A model generated the notes under the pieces. That model saw only the letters and a list, made by a program, of their open reading frames with translations. It was not told the origin of the DNA and searched no databases. This document shows, one piece after another, positions 1 through 11,730 of a DNA stretch of 64,000 nt (positions are counted from its first letter, which is position 1; every line of letters starts with the position of its first letter). The position numbers and the translations under genes are program-made. Source of the DNA: Siphonodentalium dalli. Lineage: Eukaryota; Mollusca; Scaphopoda; Gadilida; Siphonodentaliidae. Where the stretch lies: NCBI GenBank assembly GCA_032622095.1, contig CP136066.1:51434911-51498910 (forward strand). The letters are read 5' to 3'.

Positions 1-1730
1 AATACAAACAAATAAAATTATTTTATTGATGGAACAACGTGTGAATGTGTTCTTTGGTGGCATTGCCATCAGCATTGCAACCTACATAAAATGTTGTGCT
101 ATGGCTCCAGGCAAATATATGCTATAGTAAGAAATGTGTCATCTCAACTTTCATAACAAATAATCTAGAATACTTGGGAAGATGTAATAAAAAGTAATCA
201 AAAATTATTTGAAAATACTCTCAAATACTCTCAAATTTGATTGCAAATACAATACTTTGCCTCATATAATTCTTGATTACATGTCATTTTGCTACATTAT
301 AAGTTACCAAAGCTGTGTGATCACCGTCGAATTTGAAAGAAACATAGCTGTATGCTCAATATTAAATATGAAATAATTATATAGTTGTATATATATGCCA
401 GTCATCAAATATCAACGTTCAAACATTTAAAAAATTATATCCGATTTAGTTATGGAAATGAAAAAAAGAATGTCTCATAAATGTTGTTAACTATTACGCT
501 GGAGAATTCCCACCAATAACTGTAAGCATCATCGTGTCCTTCTCAGTATCTGATATTTCATGTGGACACTTTTGGTCTCAGTCGGTAGCGATTCTGAATA
601 TGATGCGGCCAGTAATGACCATAAAATGTCGCGAACACTATCATCACTGGTTCTGCATAGTTTTGGATGCGAACACATTAAAGATACTCTATCTCTTCCC
701 AGCCTGTTCTCCAAACAATCCGCACATTTTATTATCTGATTATAATATAACCTGTTTTAGGTAGATAGTCCGCTTAAAATGTTCCGAAAATGAGACCATT
801 TTAGTCACATTATCGAATCATAAGGTGGCGTTTCTAAGCCGATTATGTGCGGAAAATGACATATATAAGCCAACTCACGACGTTTCATGTGTACACTCTT
901 CAACAGGTGTTTTCACGCGCCATGAAACAAATAATAAATATTCAAATAATCACATTATGTACATGTACCTATTTCACATTATAGGTCATGTGCATATTTC
1001 CGTGCGGATATGTTGCTCTTCCTGTTACAACGTTCTACCAAAAGCAAGATAATTTCTAAGAAACTCATTTTGAAGGCCCTGGGTACTGCAGTTCCCAGAC
1101 AAACATAAGAGAAACATCTGGTGTTAAAATATTTCACATAAAGGTGTTTTAAATAAAATATTTTCTTTAAATATGTAGTGCTGTTTTTATAAAATAACCA
1201 CATTGACTCCCGATTCATAGACAAATAAGTTCAGGGAAGAAATACACCATCTTTAAAATCCTACAGTTCTGGGAAACATCATAAACTGTATCTGAAAATG
1301 GTCAAAATATTGAAATCTCAGATAACATTATGTAAAATGAGAATCAGTAATCATTATTCAATACAGTTAACAGGGACGGTACAACACAAAAGTGCAGGAA
1401 ATGTGATATGAAAATTCGGTATGAAGAGCGTTTCCTTATTCAATGTGATGCATACATGCACACGAACAAATGTATTCGATGAAATAGGAACAAAGATTGG
1501 ATGCCCCGTCCGATTTGCATAATTTCAAGTTTACCATGCAAAATAACAATAACATTTAATTGAAATCAATGCCATGCGTGTGACACATGGGTCGCGGTAA
1601 ACCACACAACCATCCATAAATAATACGTCGAAAAATATGGTCGGTGAAATTTGTTTTGGAAAATGTGGCAAATGACCCACAATTCGTGTGTGGCCACATG
1701 GTGAAACATTTGGGAACAAAACACTTTTCG
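1..1730. other. AT-rich region without a recognised gene
   Basis: I see no exon-like segment, hairpin or strong repeat here. The open frames are all under 85 codons, lie on both strands and have AT-biased composition, as expected by chance. This does not rule out introns or distal regulatory DNA. Confidence 0.5.
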
Positions 1731-2340
1731 GCCGAGGTTCAAAAAGCTGTCCGAAAACTTTTGCCGACCGAGTCGAGACATTTTCGGACCACTTTTTGAT
1801 ACTAAGTCGAATTATTATTCAGCCCACATGTTCGGCCTAGGTGGGCACTTACGATTATGAAGTTATCTTGGATAATTTCCGTTTATTTTCTGAGTTTGCC
1901 TATTTTCGACCCATTTCGGACTTCGTCCCAAATTTACGTCATACTTCACCGAGGACGTTCCCGTGATCATTTGCCACAATTTCCGAATTTTTCCCGGCCG
2001 AGCGACCGGCAACTCATTTTGGAACAACTTTTTGAAACTCGACCCAATATATTTTAGAACCGAAATGTTTCGCTTATGCGGTCAAGAATTTGTGATTATT
2101 TTCGAAAATGTTCCCGACCGAGAATAGGGCCGAAGCCCAAGTATGTTCGGCCCAGATGGTCACTTACGATTTAGAAGTTATTTGGGACAATTTCCGTTTA
2201 TTTACCGATTAATTTCAGCCCGAATTTGTTTCGGCGCAAATTGACATCCTATATTTCGATAAGGACGTTCCATTGGTCATTTGGCTCCATTCCCCAACTT
2301 TGCCGAATAGGGAATAAGGTATACGTTAAAGATATAAGAA
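1731..2340. repeat. Degenerate two-copy direct repeat, about 312-bp period
   Basis: The block starting near 1828 (TGTTCGGCCTAGGTGGGCAC, then an ATTTCCGTTTATTT segment) recurs near 2142 in diverged form (TGTTCGGCCCAGATGGTCAC, then the same segment). The next block (GAGGACGTTCCC versus AAGGACGTTCCA) follows at the same spacing. A CCGACCGAG motif at about 1765 and 2114 suggests that part of a third unit lies upstream. No coding potential is apparent. Confidence 0.6.
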
Positions 2341-3653
2341 ATTCACGTTGCTTCCATATCCATTCGTTTAGGTTTCAACCACAATCCTTAATTTTGACAT
2401 TATTAACCTAAATCCCATAGAGTAGGCCAACATTATTCCAGGAATTTCGGCTTGATCTGGTAACGTTGCTAATATGTACACCGTGTTATGTGTGTAATGC
2501 GATGTGCATGCATTATGTTGTTCAATAAGCGACTGACTGACTGCGTTATGTGATGATTTAAAAACATACTCGTCATCGGAGTTCTGGAATGAGAAACAGA
2601 ATGCCCGGAACAAAGAATATTCTTCCTTGTTATCTTAAACGGACATGGCTCATTCGAACCTCCAATTTGTTTTTCGACGTAATTTGGAGCGACGGATACT
2701 ATATGTCAACAAACGAACAATTGATATACCGGCTTCACATGCTCTGAAAACACTTGCCAAAGTCACAGCCATTTTCAACTTTTCGCCAGAAGTCAGATAC
2801 ACGCTCTTTGTTGCTACCATATGAGGAATAGACTACCACGGAACGCTCTTTTCTGTTCCACGTCGAGCTAATGGCTGTGTTGTGTTTGGGACACAAACAA
2901 CGTACTCACAGTTGTATTTTTCATTACTTCAATCAAGTTCAATGCGTCTTTCTGTGTTACATAATGTTCGTAGAAAAGTAATTAAGATATTTACCGACCT
3001 ATTTCGATACTGAGAAAAATTCAAAAGTGAATAATATCATTTGTAGTTTGGAGAGCAAAACACTTGTTATCTTAACATAAAACTATTAAAAACCTTCACA
3101 CACTGCTTTCTCTTGGTTGTTTCCACATATGTCAAGCTCACATAATCCGAAGGCAGTTTGAACAGTTTCCATTTGACCTCTGATGCAGATCAACAAACGT
3201 TAACATTGAAGCCTATGGGAAATATTTACACCAGTGTAACCTAAACGTATTTATCCAGTTCCTGATATCATGTCCCAAATCCCATTTTGTCATCCAAGTG
3301 AATCAAAATGGTATAATCATCATTATGTAGTACCATTAAACATTTCAGAGTGATGACAGATCTAGATTTTCTTCCCATGGTCTACAGTTGCAATTTTCAC
3401 GCGACCGCCCACCAAAACAATTGAAGTCATAAACGAAATTTATCGAGAAAAAAACAAACAAAAACAATAACACGTATTTTCAGCGCTTTATCGACGAAAA
3501 TGTTCGGCACTCTTCGGCATAAGTATGTTTTGGGATACCTCTTATTAAATTATGTGTACCTACTTTTGGTGTTCGATCGAGCGATTTTCGATTTTTCCTT
3601 TTATGACGGGAGCTACATTGGTGCAGCGTTAACGATATGTGCTAGTGCATTCT
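2341..3653. other. No recognised feature
   Basis: No repeat, hairpin or exon could be supported in this stretch. Open frames are short and unconvincing. Confidence 0.4.
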
Positions 3654-3863
3654 CTTATATATGTGAGTGTCCCACAGGGAGCCTCGCATATATTAGAGAA
3701 TGCACTGGCTTACACGGTCAAGGTAAATTTTGTTAGGCCAAGTTTTGTCATGCATTCTCTTATATATGCGAGGCGCCCTATGGACGACTCGCATATATAA
3801 GAGGTTGCATTGGCACAGGGTTTTTAGAAAAATTTCAGGAAGCTCCAGTCATGAAAGGGTTAA
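3654..3863 (+). mobile_element. Diverged, 5'-truncated copy of the twin-hairpin TTAA MITE
   Basis: Two imperfect palindromes occur here, about 3655-3712 and 3751-3815. Both are built on TGCATTCTCTTATATATG and its complement, with GAGGCG/CGACTC loops. They are followed by a segment ending GAAAGGGTTAA at 3853-3863. This is the same architecture and end as the intact elements at 38734, 48224 and 57014. The left terminal repeat is not visible, so the copy looks truncated or decayed. It shows that the family is older than the tandem array. Confidence 0.65.
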
Positions 3864-3904
3864 ACATGTTTAAATCAAATAAAAATAAATACACCTCATC
3901 TCTA

Positions 3905-3975
3905 CTTGTAGAATGTAGAAACAGTTTTTGTGGAATTATACATTTGTAAACTCTTCCCTGTCCAGTTTTTGCCAA
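3905..3975 (-). pseudogene. Possible decayed duplicate of the PAN-like exon end
   Basis: The stretch AATGTAGAAACAGTTT and the following TCCAGTTT...CAACA-AGCTGT words resemble 5049-5140, inside the PAN-like exon, with many gaps and substitutions. It is too short and diverged to call a functional exon. Chance similarity cannot be excluded without an alignment score. Confidence 0.2.
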
Positions 3976-4517
3976 CAATAGCTGTTTAATATTTTCCTTC
4001 TGAGGGGACGTAGCTAGGGGATATATGTTAAAGTGTCCAACTTAATGTCGATCTGCACCCGCTTTGAATCAGTACTAAGTCATACATGTAAGTTGCACCC
4101 CGGGCTGGAATTTGATAATATAAGCAGCCCAAACTGTCGTGCATTTCAAATATAAGTTACATAGCACTCCCTACGGATGGAAACGTTCCAACTGGTGGTC
4201 ATTTCAATGCGAAAGTATGGAAATACGTTCACACTAAATTCTGGTAGGAAAATAATACTATCCGAACGATTTCAATTTATTTTGGTCTGAAAGTTCCAAT
4301 TAATGTTAGGCACACCATATCGCCACGCCCTCTGCATCTATGTATCTTGTATTTACTTGGTTGTTGTTGTTTGATCATTTAGTTTAAGTGCATAAATTAC
4401 ATAAGTGTGAAACAAAAACTAATGTTGACATAAAACCCACCGGCCTCCTGGGCCTATAAAAGTCACTATCATATCCAATACATGTATGTTTCTCATACTC
4501 ACGTGATCATTCCATTC

Positions 4518-4519
4518 AC

Positions 4520-4550
<31 letters not shown>

Positions 4551-4552
4551 CC
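4518..4552. repeat. (CT)n microsatellite with CTTT interruptions
   Basis: This is an uninterrupted run of CT dinucleotides broken by occasional extra T. It is a simple sequence repeat with no gene nearby on the + strand. Confidence 0.9.
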
Positions 4553-4841
4553 CTATCCTTCATACATATATACAATGCTGTGCCCACCAACCTGTTTATA
4601 TTAATTTAGGTAGGAGATGTCACGGGGTGGCAGGTTTTGTGCACATTCTCTTATTATTTTGCCATATTTATCGCTTTCTAACATACAATTGATCATTTCT
4701 TCTGATATATGCTTTATTTATGAAGGTGGCACATTCTCTTGGTCCTTTATTCATTAATATTTGAATTGCATCATTATCAGACTTCATCATTTCAGTTAGG
4801 TGTTCCTTCTTAATTTTTTAGAAAAGTTCCTGTCTAAAACT

Positions 4842-5015
4842 GTAATAAAGGATGCATTTTAGAAAGAAATGTTTCTCATCTTCAATGTCTTTTGTATAGG
4901 GTCAGAATGTGCACAACCGTTCATGAGGTTTTTCTTCTTTAAATCTACCAATTTCAATTCTTAAATGGAGTACCCCACATGTGAATTGTGCCAATAATGA
5001 TCTGTTTCAGCGGGC
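4842..5015 (-). mobile_element. C-terminal fragment of a LINE reverse-transcriptase ORF
   Basis: Minus-strand translation gives a LINE tail. A 'SLLAQFTCGVLHLRIEIGRF' segment is followed by a Cys-rich part with HERLCTF, one in-frame stop, then EDEKHFFLKC. The order (leucine-rich strand, IE-GRF, then a zinc-knuckle-like C..C and DE-HF..KC) is typical of the C-terminus of jockey/CR1-like LINEs. It is 5' truncated and broken by the stop, so it is a dead remnant. It lies just downstream of the PAN-like exon in the same orientation. Confidence 0.7.
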
Positions 5016-5040
5016 AAGACTCATTGAGTAATTCATTGAT

Positions 5041-5303
5041 TCACTTGGTAATGTAGAAACAGTTTATGTGGAGTCCAGTCCATCCCGAAGCGATGTACCA
5101 TTCAGATGTGTCCACATCCAGTTTCCCCACAACAGCTGTATGACAGGTGCCACTAACGTGAAGTTCGAAGAACACGCACGCATACACTGCATCCGAGCAC
5201 TTCGCCGCACACGAGCTCAATGTGTGACCAGACACTTGTTCACGGTTTCTGTAATAAATTATCTCCGGTGAGCTGTAGTAGGTCATGCCATACTTAACAC
5301 ATC
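5041..5303 (-). CDS. Terminal exon with a PAN/apple-like cysteine pattern
   Basis: On the minus strand a splice acceptor (TTCTCTTTCAG, with AG complementing 5304-5305) leads into an open frame that ends in TGA at 5041-5043, about 87 codons. The exon starts with the last two bases of a split codon, then Cys-Val-Lys-Tyr-Gly. The central segment SSCAAKCSDAVYACVFFEL, followed by GTCH, gives the C..xC...C..F...C spacing typical of PAN/apple modules. Such modules mediate protein or carbohydrate binding in secreted or membrane proteins. The C-terminal part contains EWYIASGW and a last Cys. Upstream exons would lie at higher coordinates but were not found. A chance open frame is possible. The acceptor and the cysteine pattern together favour a real exon. 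Confidence 0.45.
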
Positions 5304-5657
5304 CTGAAAGAGAATATCTGTCTATACAAGAAAGCCATAGTCATAAATGGTAATGCGCTCAAGATAATATATCATATACCCATGATTGTAATTATAGAAT
5401 ATAAAATATATTGGTTTCACGAATTACCAACTCATAGAATTAATCGCCTTGCACTTCTTGGCATCCGAATAACAATTGAAATTGAAATTCCCAACCACAC
5501 CTTTTACCGGACTCGGCCTCCGGGTCGCAGTTCGACTTTTAATCCGTCCCAAAAATTCCCATTTCTATAAATAAAACGCCCATGCGCCCACTGTATACCA
5601 AGAATCAGCGACACATTATACACTCGGAGCGTGAAATAATCACATGTCGGCGGTGAG
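5304..5657. other. Probable intron; part is directly duplicated at 7389-7490
   Basis: The segment 5323-5440 (with AAGCCATAGTCATAAATGG and AAAATATATTGGTTTCA words) recurs with about 70-75% similarity at 7389-7490. This is a local duplication on either side of the inverted-repeat element. No open frame of note. Confidence 0.45.
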
Positions 5658-5963
5658 CTAAAGGTTGTTCCACACCGGGCGCGAGCGAGCGATTATAACG
5701 GCCGTTTTCTAACGTCCGTAGCAGTTCAAAGCGCGCGATTTTTATGTTCACACCGCAAGCGACCGACTCGCTGACCACGAGGCGATTATAGCAGTGATTT
5801 AATGCTTCGTCGAATTGTCGCTTTGTTGCAAACCAGCGAGATAATTGGACGGCTCTCAAATAGGTGTTTACACGACCGTTATTTTTCTATTTGATGACGG
5901 CACACTGATTTGTCGCCGCGATAATGGAGGACTTTAGCGAGAGGCTAATAATCGAAGTACAAC

Positions 5964-6083
5964 GCATGTGTGTCTGTATGGCACATGTGTGCCTGTATGG
6001 CTGTGTGTGTCTGTATGACTGTATGTATGTATATATGTATGCATGTATGCCATGTGTGTCTGTATGACTGTATGTCTCTATGA
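5964..6083 (+). repeat. TGTATG/TGTGTC-type short tandem repeat
   Basis: Irregular repetition of CTGTATG, TGTGTGTC and GTATGTAT words inside the 5658-7347 element. The reading frames across it are by-products of the repeat. Confidence 0.85.
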
Positions 6084-6352
6084 CCAAATAATTAAACCAT
6101 TTATTTTTGTTATTTTTCGTGACTGAAATTCCACCTTAGATTACTATATTCAGTTTATTCCTTGTAAAGAACTAAAATCATTGACCGTATAATCTGCTCC
6201 ATTGGCTGGTGAATTATATTTTGGTATAATCAGGGGAAATGATAAAGAATATAACGAGGCTAGTTCATTCCAAAAGACGTTGTGGTAAACATGAGACAAT
6301 GCATTCATCAACTAATACTAATCGCGTATTACCGGGTGGGAGCACTATTATA

Positions 6353-7130
6353 ACTAATGTGTAGAAACGATTACACATCAAATGTGTCGACCCGGTTAAT
6401 ACACATAGCAATGTGTAGTTTTACATACAAATACATTGACCAAGTGCCGTTCTACACATAATGTGTACATTTTATTACACACACTTGTGTAAGAATGTAG
6501 ATCGTGCGCACTGCGTGCCTTCAGTTTCATAGTCTGCTACATGACGACGATATTGTTTGAGTATATGTTTTGGAATACAATTTACTACTGTCTCAATACC
6601 CATGTAATTTTGAGTGACGAGAATAAACAAATTGTAGACAAGGAATGTAAGTTCAGAATTCCGACTTGTGAGTATTGTATTAATGATATATGAGGATATA
6701 TTTGTTAAAACTTTCATGAAGAATACTGCTCTTACTCTTGTTTATATGATTGTTGTAATACGTTAATACCAATCACGTGCAATCACGCCACGACCATGGT
6801 TTGTTCATTTAAAACGAAAACTCACACATGACAGAGCAAAATATTACCATTGTACGCCATGAAAGTTTTAACATATAAATCTCCATTTGCCATGAATACT
6901 ATATACCCACAGTTCGGAATACTGAACTTTACATTCTTGTCTACGATATATATGTGTAAGAATTTACACAACATGTGTAAGGCATAGGTGTTGATTTTAT
7001 GCACACCAATGTGTATGTATACATGTGTATAAATTGACCGATTTATTGTGTAAAATATTTTTAAGATAAAAAATGAATAATGATTGTGTAGCAGGGCTAC
7101 ACGTTGTTTGTAGAAACCCTACACATTAGT
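6353..7130. mobile_element. Nested 778-bp element with ACTAATGTGTAG ends and dense ACACAT/ATGTGT motifs
   Basis: A 12-bp perfect inverted repeat, ACTAATGTGTAG at 6353 and CTACACATTAGT ending at 7130, encloses both flanks of a segment crowded with TGTGTA/TACACA words (6360-6490 and 6950-7125). The middle is quieter. Many short subterminal repeats next to short TIRs are typical of transposase-binding arrays in non-autonomous DNA transposons. No transposase frame and no certain target duplication are seen. Confidence 0.55.
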
Positions 7131-7347
7131 CATAAGTGTGTGGGGTGGGGTATCCCCCATGCAGCCACCTGACTCCCCTGAAATTAGTGTACACACAGAA
7201 TAATAACCTGACTATTTCGCGCGACGAAGCGTTTCAGTCGCTAGCGGTGTGGACATAAAAATCGCGCGCTTTGAACTGCTACGGACGTTAGAAAACGGCC
7301 GTTATAATCGCTCGCTCGCGCCCGGTGTGGAACAACCTTTATCAGTG

Positions 7348-8336
7348 TCATTTCATACACATCACCGCTCGAAAGAGCATAACATTCATTACAAGAAAAC
7401 CATAGTCAGAAATTGTAACGCCCTCAAGATCATATTATTAGGCATGTAGATAAAATATATTGGTATCATGAATGCACCACCTCAGAATTTTGCTAAAACA
7501 ACTAATCCTTCAAATAAGTACAATTACGGCTCCAAATGATGACAGAAAACTCTACTAATCGGATTATATACACCACCGATACTTCGCAATACGACCTTTA
7601 CTTTATATTCCAACTGAGACCTACTTCATCAGCAATGTTAGCTGTTATATTATGCATTGTGTTCCCGCAATACAATCTTCAAGAGTGGCACAGCCGCTGT
7701 TCACACCAAAATATCGAAAGCAATTAACGCGGTCGTAAAAGTTACATACTGCAACAATGAGACATCCGCGAAGATCCAATCGCGAATACGTACATCTTGC
7801 AAAAAGTCTTAACCGGTATAGCCAGTACGTTATTAATCAAAGTTACCCCATTGCTCCTATTAGTTTTTTAAATAAATATTATTCGTCAAAGTATAACGAA
7901 TATATAAACAGAAAACAGTTAATAAAAATACAGTGCAAATACAATACATTATTGTATATTACTATACGGTATATATCATATATGCAACGTCAGATTTGAT
8001 TGATTAATGCTTTTAGTCCGGGAGCTAATAGGGGTACCCTTGCACCCCCCCCTGGGACTTAACTTCACCCCACTCATGTTGTTCCTTATTATGTCCTTCA
8101 ACTTTTAAGCAATGTTAACAAGAAAAAAAGTGGCCTTTTAGACTCCAGACAAGATGGCGTCCATCATGGCCGCCGTTTTTCAGACCAGACCCTTAGTCAG
8201 TTTTATGCAAATTATAGCGGGAAAATCTGGTAAAATGTACACAAATGTATATATTTTCGTGAAGCTAAGACATAATGACACTTTTTTGGATCAAAACTGA
8301 AACTCACCATCCAAGATGGCCGCCAAAATGGTCGCC
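7348..8336. other. Unassigned DNA; 'AAGATGGCG' repeat type from about 8145
   Basis: Apart from the duplicated segment at 7389-7490, nothing gene-like is visible. From about 8145 the words AAGATGGCGTCC and ATGGCCGCCG, common in invertebrate dispersed repeats, lead into the foldback arm at 8337. Confidence 0.4.
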
Positions 8337-9410
8337 GGAAGTTGAAAATATGACATTTTTTCACATATATCTTCTAGATCAATTCATGCTGTTTGAAACT
8401 GGTTGAGTAATGCAACTTTATTTTGTCTTTAGTATATTAACTGATCATTGGAGCAATTAAACATGCAATTATTGGGGTCCTAACCCATTCCGATCCCTCA
8501 ACAATTCGATTTTACAGAATGTGGTATAAAATTTCACAAAAAAATCACAATTGGGATTCTAGTCATATTTCAACAAGAAATGAACAGAACTTTGTAATGT
8601 AAGTGAGGCATATCATTACCAATAAAATCCAAGTCACTGGAACCAAAATTCTTACTTTGGCTCAAAATGGCTGCCAATATGGCCGCCAATATATGGAAAA
8701 TGGTAAATATTACACCAGCGTGTCCTGCAATCGCTTACAAGTTTTGGTTGATGTATAAAATTGGCTATTCTGCATTCTATACATTGAATACTAACATGTC
8801 TGATGCACCATAGTTAATTGTTACTATTGTCACCACTGACATCGTCAAAAATATTGGACTTTTCTCTCAAAAACTTGACATAAATATTGGCAAAAGTTAA
8901 CTTTTCAGGTTTGGACCATTTTTTCAGATAAAATATAACTATCTTTGGATTGAAAGGTGTTTATTGTTTTGGTCTATCTTAAGTGTGACACCCAAGGATG
9001 TTTATAGACCAAATTGCTCAAGATGGCTTCCAAAATGGCAACCAAATTTGTAAAATGTTAATGTTTTACATATATCCCGAACATTCTCTGCATTATCCGA
9101 AAAGGTAGCAAATTGTGACTCACTTGGTTATTATACGTGTTAGTTAATTAACTGACAACTACATGTTCTATTCTGGTTGTCCCAGTTCCGTATGGGGCAT
9201 GACAAATTCATTTTAAAGTATGTAATTTTGCCGAGAACCTCTTTTGTAATTTTGGCCATATTTATTGAAAGGAAATGGGCAGAACTTTTATACAGAACTG
9301 AGATGGACCATAATCTTTGGCTATATTCTGGTCCATTATGATAAAAAAAATATGTCAACAGGATACAGTGTGGATGCAAAGATCGTAGCCAGGGAGTTAC
9401 TCTATGATCA
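8337..9410 (+). repeat. Left arm of the giant inverted repeat
   Basis: Matches the reverse complement of 11731-12806 from GAAGTTGAAAATATGACATT (8338) through CCAGGGAGTTACTCTATGAT (about 9390). Several short gaps occur, and similarity is high by eye, about 85%. It contains repeated AAGATGGCC/AAAATGGC words. Confidence 0.85.
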
Positions 9411-11067
9411 TAACTTTATGTGAGGTGAATAGGTATACAGGGTGTTATTGTATGTCATGACTGATGTGAGTAGGTATACAATGAGTGACTATATGGTTAT
9501 GAGTGGGTTGTCCATGGTAAGATGCATCTAGGTATACAGGGAGAGGTCATGGTCAGGTGAATCGATATGCATGGAGTGACTGTATGGTGTATGTCTGTGT
9601 ATATTCAGTACGGGTGCACCAGGTGTGCCTGTATGGCCATTGGTGTGGTGTATGGATATAGCTACTTGGTCATCTATGTGTTGGTTATGTATATATGGAG
9701 TGACTGTAGGGTCATGGGTGGGGTGTACATGTGTTGTCTGTATGATCATGGATGGGGCGTGTGGATAAAAAGGGAGTTATTTTATGGTTACGAGTAATGT
9801 GTATAGGTATACATGGAATGACTGTACGGTCATGGCTGGATATGAATACCTGGAGTAAGCTGGGTGGACATTATCGAGCGTGTGGGTATAGATGGAGTGT
9901 CCTTGTGGTAACGGGTGGGATGTATATTTATATATCTCGTGGATGTATTATCATTGGTGGGTGTATAGGGCTTAGCTGTATTATCATGGGTGGCGTGTAT
10001 GACTATACATTGAATTGCTGAATTGTCATGTGTAAGGTGTATATGCAGGTATATATGGATTGTTTGAGTGGTCGTGTGTGTGTGATTTTTGTATATCTGG
10101 AAGGGCTGAATGTCCATTAGTGGGGTTTACATGTATACCTGGAGTGAATCTATGGTCTTGGGTGGGCTACATATGTTTATCGAGTGGTTATATGACTATG
10201 TGTGTCGAGTAGGTATACATGTAGTGACTATGGTTAATGGTGAGATGAGTACATGTAGGTATACAAGTAGTGACTGTACGATCATAAATGTAATGGACAT
10301 CTATACAGGGGCTGACTAAATGGTCATGTGTCAGGCGTATGAGTGTACCCGTTTGGTGACTCGTGGTGGTATTGTCATGTGTAGGTTATACCAGTATACA
10401 CACGTGTTGCTTTATTGTCATGGGCGAGGGATATGTGTATATAGCGAGTGGCTATATGGCCATGGATGAGGTGCATATGTATACATGGAGTGACTATTCT
10501 GACATGGCTGTGGTGTATTAGTATATCTTGAGTGGCTATTCGGCTGTCACGGGTGTGACAAATAGGGATACAGGGAGTGACATGGCCAATGTTGAGGTGA
10601 ATATGTATACAAGGATTGACAATGATCATGTATGAATGTTTTGAATAGGTACACACGGGGTGACTATATGGCCATACGTCATGTGAAGGAGTATACCAGG
10701 TGACATGGGTGAGGGTATGTGTATGAAGCGGATGGCTATATGGCCATTGGTGAGGTGCATATGTATACCGGAGTGACTTTGTGGTCTTTGTTGTGGTGTT
10801 GATGTATATATTGATTGTCTATTTGACCATGCGTTTGGAGAATAGGTATACAGGGGACGACCTTATGGCCAATGGTGATATGAATGGGTATACAATGAGT
10901 GACTATATGGTTATGTGTCATGTTTAGGAGTATACCCGATGTTCCTGCATTGTGATGCGTGGCTGTATGGTCATCCGTGGTCATGGGTCAGGTGTACATG
11001 TATACAGTGGGTCACTATATTGTTATATCTGTGGCGTTTATGTATATATGTAATGACTGTGTGATAA
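9411..11067 (+). repeat. Degenerate minisatellite array, forward orientation
   Basis: Variable units of about 40-60 bp share the consensus words GGTATACA, GAGTGACTATATGG, TCATGGGTG and GGTGTATATG. Continuous open frames through it on both strands follow from the repeat composition and should not be read as genes. Unit length and sequence drift along the array, so it is old or has been shuffled by unequal exchange. Confidence 0.85.
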
Positions 11068-11162
11068 TGGGTGGCTATCGCTTTCCACGATATGACTCTC
11101 GGACATGACCTCTCTATTGATTAACATATCCTTGAGTTATTGTGGAAAGCGAGAGCCGCCCA
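11068..11162. repeat. Central hairpin where the array orientation flips
   Basis: GGGTGGCTATCGCTTTCCAC at about 11069-11088 pairs with the complement at 11142-11161 (GTGGAAAGCGAGAGCCGCCC), around a loop of about 53 nt. To the left all array units are forward, to the right all are reverse. This is therefore the symmetry centre of the foldback, although the two arrays differ in length (1.66 kb versus 0.57 kb). Confidence 0.8.
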
Positions 11163-11730
11163 TGTGTACATAAACACCACACAAATGACAACATAATCAC
11201 CCACTTTATACACGTACACCTGATCATACAGCCATACTTGGTTATACCCGTACATACCACAAATGAAGATACAGCCACGAGTCACCATGCATGAACACCA
11301 GGTATACACCTACACCCGGCACATGGCCATATAGTCACTCTGTGTATACATATTCACTACATTCACGATCATACAGTCACTCATTGTATAAATATTCACC
11401 TCACCATGGACCATACAACCACTACATCTATACATATTCGCCATACCCATGACCATAGAGTAAATCCAGGTATACATATGCACATCACCAATGGTGAGCC
11501 CTTCCAGATATACCAATACCCGCACATACGACCACTCATAAGTTCCATTCTTGCCATACTCATACACGCCATCCATGATCATACATCTACTCCCCATACA
11601 CCACAAATGATAACACATCCACAACATATATAAATATACGTCCCATCGTTACCAACAAGGCACTCCCTGTGTACCCACACATCATTCATGACCATACAAT
11701 AACTCCCTGTATACCTATTATCCTCATATA
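11163..11730 (-). repeat. Minisatellite array, reverse orientation
   Basis: Same unit type as 9411-11067 but complemented (CCATATAGTCACTC, TGTATACC, CACCCATGACCATA). It is about one third the length of the left array, showing that the two arrays have changed length independently. Confidence 0.85.

Larger units (their letters stand above)
5658..7347. mobile_element. DNA transposon with about 113-bp terminal inverted repeats, non-autonomous
   Basis: The left end (TAAAGGTTGTTCCACACCGG at 5658) and the right end (its complement, finishing at 7347) are near-perfect inverted repeats. They run for roughly 113 bp and include ACGGCCGTTTTCTAACGTCC. The interior has no transposase-like frame and contains a TGTATG minisatellite and a second nested inverted-repeat element. 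A related single end lies at 29484-29622. No clear target-site duplication is visible, so the superfamily is left open. Confidence 0.7.

Noticed and set aside
9411-11730. Several 60-105-codon open frames on both strands
   Set aside because: They run through a minisatellite whose unit happens to lack stops. The frames shift between units and mirror each other in the two array orientations.
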